Positions 62,576 through 64,000 of a stretch of 64,000 nt of DNA are shown piece by piece; position 1 is the stretch's first letter, and every line of letters begins with the position of its first letter. This DNA comes from Nocardia ninae NBRC 108245 (GTDB lineage: Bacteria; Actinomycetota; Actinomycetes; Mycobacteriales; Mycobacteriaceae), in the NCBI RefSeq assembly GCF_007990755.1, contig NZ_BJXA01000017.1:1-64000 (forward strand), read 5' to 3'. A program made the translations under genes and the position numbers. The notes under the pieces are model-generated. The model saw only the letters and a program-made list of their open reading frames with translations, ran no database searches and was not told the origin of the DNA.

Positions 62576-63007
62576 CTACTCGGGGTTCGCGGAAACAAGT
62601 TCCAATAAACGCATGAGTTCGGCGTAGCGCCGCGCACCCATTCGCGTCCGCAGTTCTTGCTCGGCCCGCGACTCCTCGGCCCGCACCGACGCGACCAGCT
62701 CCGCACCGAGTCGGCTCAGCCCGATCAGGATCCGCCTGCGGTCGTCCTGGGCCGCCAGCCGGAAGATCAGACCGCGCTCGGCCAGGTAGTCCGCATGCCG
62801 GGTCGCCGAGGACGGCGCCAGCTGTGACCTGGCCGCCAGCTCGCTCATAGTGATGCCGGTCTCACTGGAGAGATTCGACAACATCGACCACTGATCGGCC
62901 GTGAGCTGCCTGGCACACAGTGCGGCGTCCAAGTGACGCAGCCAACCGCGTTCTGCGGCACGCAGCGCACCATGCAGCGTCGAATATCCGCTTACAATGG
63001 TCGTCAT
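62576..63007 (-). CDS. MarR family transcriptional regulator
   Basis: The 143-aa regulator has the MarR winged-helix domain (LTADQWSMLSNLSSETGITMSELAARSQLAPSSATRHADYLAERGLI, wing RLAAQDDRRRILIGLS). CAGGAA lies 6 nt before the ATG. It is divergent from the AmiC-like gene with only 51 bp between the two starts, so a shared operator is likely. MarR-type NhhD with AmiC-type NhhC controls nitrile hydratase in Rhodococcus rhodochrous J1; this pair looks similar. Confidence 0.92.
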   Translation of the reverse strand: MTTIVSGYSTLHGALRAAERGWLRHLDAALCARQLTADQWSMLSNLSSETGITMSELAARSQLAPSSATRHADYLAERGLIFRLAAQDDRRRILIGLSRLGAELVASVRAEESRAEQELRTRMGARRYAELMRLLELVSANPE

Positions 63008-63058
63008 TGTTATTCCTGCCTGCCATGAATTTCGCTCGAACGAGAAGAAGAGTACCGA

Positions 63059-64000
63059 ATGTCAGCGTTCGGCGAGAGCCCAGAGGGCACAATCGAGATC
63101 CTGAACATAGTCCCCATGCAGGGACCGGGCGGGATCGTGGCACCCTCCTGCGATGCGGCGATTTCCCTTGCCGTCGACGAAATCAACCGGGGCACAGGAA
63201 TTCTCGGCCGAGAAATTCGTACTACGAATATCGATGGCGGGCGGGCGCCGCACGAGGTGGCCAGCGAAGTTTCCGCACTGCTGGCGACCGGCATGGTGGA
63301 CGCGATCACCGGCTGGCACACCTCCGCGGTGCGCCGGGTGGTGGCCCGCGCGACCGCCAGCCGGGTGCCCTATTTATTCGCCACCGGGCACGAGGGGCTG
63401 CCGGACGAGCTGCCCGGGGTTTTGATGCTCGGCGAGCACCCGGCGGGGCAGACGCTGCCCGCTCTGCAGTGGCTAGAGCGCGAGCACGGCGTGCGCCGCT
63501 GGGCCATCATCGGCAACGACTACATCTGGCCGCGTGAGTCCGCGAAGGCGATCCGGAACAGTCTGACCGACCCCGGTGCCATCGTGCTGGAGCGCTTCGT
63601 GCCGCTCGGTGCGCCCGACTTCGGCGACTTCCTGGGCCATCCGGCGCTGGATCGGGCCGACGGCGTGGTGATTCTGATGGTGGGCGCGGACGTGTCCCGG
63701 TTCAACCGGCAGTTCGCTTCGACCGGACGGGCGGCGACCCAGTTGCGGATCAGCCCAGCTGCGGACGAGAACGTGTTGCTGGCGGGCGGTCCCGGCGCCA
63801 ACCAGAACTTCTATGCCGCGTCCAGTTTCTTCATCGATGAGCGCACCGCGGACGGGCGGGAGCGGGTCGGCCGCTACCGCAAATTGCACGGCGAGTTCGC
63901 GCCGGCGCTCACCAGTTTCAGCAACATGACCTACGAGGCCATCCACACCCTGGCCGGGCTCGCGCACGCGGTGGGTTCGCTGCGGGTGCCCGATGTGCTC
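63059..64000 (+). CDS. AmiC-like ligand-binding regulator (no signal peptide), 3' end beyond window
   Basis: The reading frame is open from ATG 63059 to the right edge (314 codons). The protein is a type I periplasmic-binding fold (EILNIVPMQGPGGIVAPSCDAAISLAVDEINRGTGILGREI..., GWHTSAVRRVVAR, YLFATGHEG) but has no signal peptide, so it should stay in the cytoplasm, as does the amide sensor AmiC. The late segment FSNMTYEAIHTLAGLAHAVGS is typical of this group. It is divergent from the MarR gene. An amidase or nitrile hydratase cluster may follow to the right. Confidence 0.85.
   Translation, partial: MSAFGESPEGTIEILNIVPMQGPGGIVAPSCDAAISLAVDEINRGTGILGREIRTTNIDGGRAPHEVASEVSALLATGMVDAITGWHTSAVRRVVARATASRVPYLFATGHEGLPDELPGVLMLGEHPAGQTLPALQWLEREHGVRRWAIIGNDYIWPRESAKAIRNSLTDPGAIVLERFVPLGAPDFGDFLGHPALDRADGVVILMVGADVSRFNRQFASTGRAATQLRISPAADENVLLAGGPGANQNFYAASSFFIDERTADGRERVGRYRKLHGEFAPALTSFSNMTYEAIHTLAGLAHAVGSLRVPDVL

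Noticed and set aside
1-64000. CRISPR arrays, rRNA, tRNA, prophage or complete IS elements
   Set aside because: No regular spacer-repeat pattern, tRNA or rRNA segments, transposase or phage genes could be seen; this was by eye, not by search.

Overview
The window is high-GC actinobacterial DNA that fits a Nocardia or a close relative (Mycobacteriales). It encodes the mycothiol enzyme MshD, GlnR, LCP cell-wall ligation, ESX (type VII)-type secreted proteins, a hemophore-like protein and a mycolyltransferase-like esterase. Gene order follows, in mirror orientation with insertions, the mycobacterial block that runs from the Rv0822c (LCP) and phoY2 homologues to purL and the M18 aminopeptidase (about Rv0822c to Rv0800). 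The species call is inference from gene content and order; no rRNA or tRNA is present. Many genes start directly 6-8 nt after a TANNNT box, which suggests leaderless transcripts.

Layout. (1) 1-2535: LCP protein (open at the left edge) and phoU. (2) 2548-5045: a small EspC-like/WXG-like secreted pair and a secreted Cys-containing protein, closed by a strong terminator. (3) 5066-9101: pstSCAB on the minus strand behind an 11-nt direct-repeat PHO box. (4) 9175-11056: mshD and glnR. (5) 11252-15659: an LmeA-like lipid-binding protein, a membrane thioredoxin, a long inverted repeat, a 28-aa polycysteine leader peptide, DUF4395, a CysA-type sulfurtransferase, SseC, a 31-aa membrane peptide and a nitrobindin-like protein. 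(6) 15675-15997: a 122-bp dispersed repeat and a compact transcription unit with a consensus promoter, a near-perfect Shine-Dalgarno, a 12-codon ORF and hairpins. (7) 16019-22292: cydABDC with a 19-bp palindrome and a DosR-like box upstream. (8) 22405-26826: aminodeoxychorismate lyase, YgfZ, MOSC protein, asparaginase, DUF3073. (9) 26976-36082: purM and purF, separated by a complete four-gene oligopeptide ABC transporter operon. (10) 36231-46148: a YhgE/Pip-like membrane protein, SCP-like and PhyH-like proteins, a TetR/FAD-oxidoreductase operon with a palindromic operator, a serine hydrolase, a CPBP protease, the first of two large membrane alpha/beta-hydrolases and a YiaA/B protein. (11) 46206-53145: the second membrane alpha/beta-hydrolase, purL, a GT87 mannosyltransferase and an M18 aminopeptidase. 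(12) 53174-56868: secreted S1 protease and an ABC-2 exporter. (13) 57292-58562: hemophore-like protein and three tandem near-identical 27-aa hydrophobic peptides closed by a perfect terminator. (14) 58643-64000: methyltransferase, esterase, secreted lipase, and a divergent MarR/AmiC-like pair running off the right edge.

Functional themes are phosphate uptake and its control (phoU, pstSCAB, PHO box), sulfur transfer under probable cysteine-responsive attenuation, low-oxygen respiration (cydABDC), purine synthesis (purF, purM, purL) and envelope or secreted functions. The observations most worth checking are the three tandem hydrophobic peptides (57969-58497), the sORF/structured RNA unit after cydC (15807-16033), the polycysteine leader (12726-12847), the EspC-like/WXG-like pair (2651-4422) and the MarR/AmiC-like pair, which resembles nitrile hydratase regulators.
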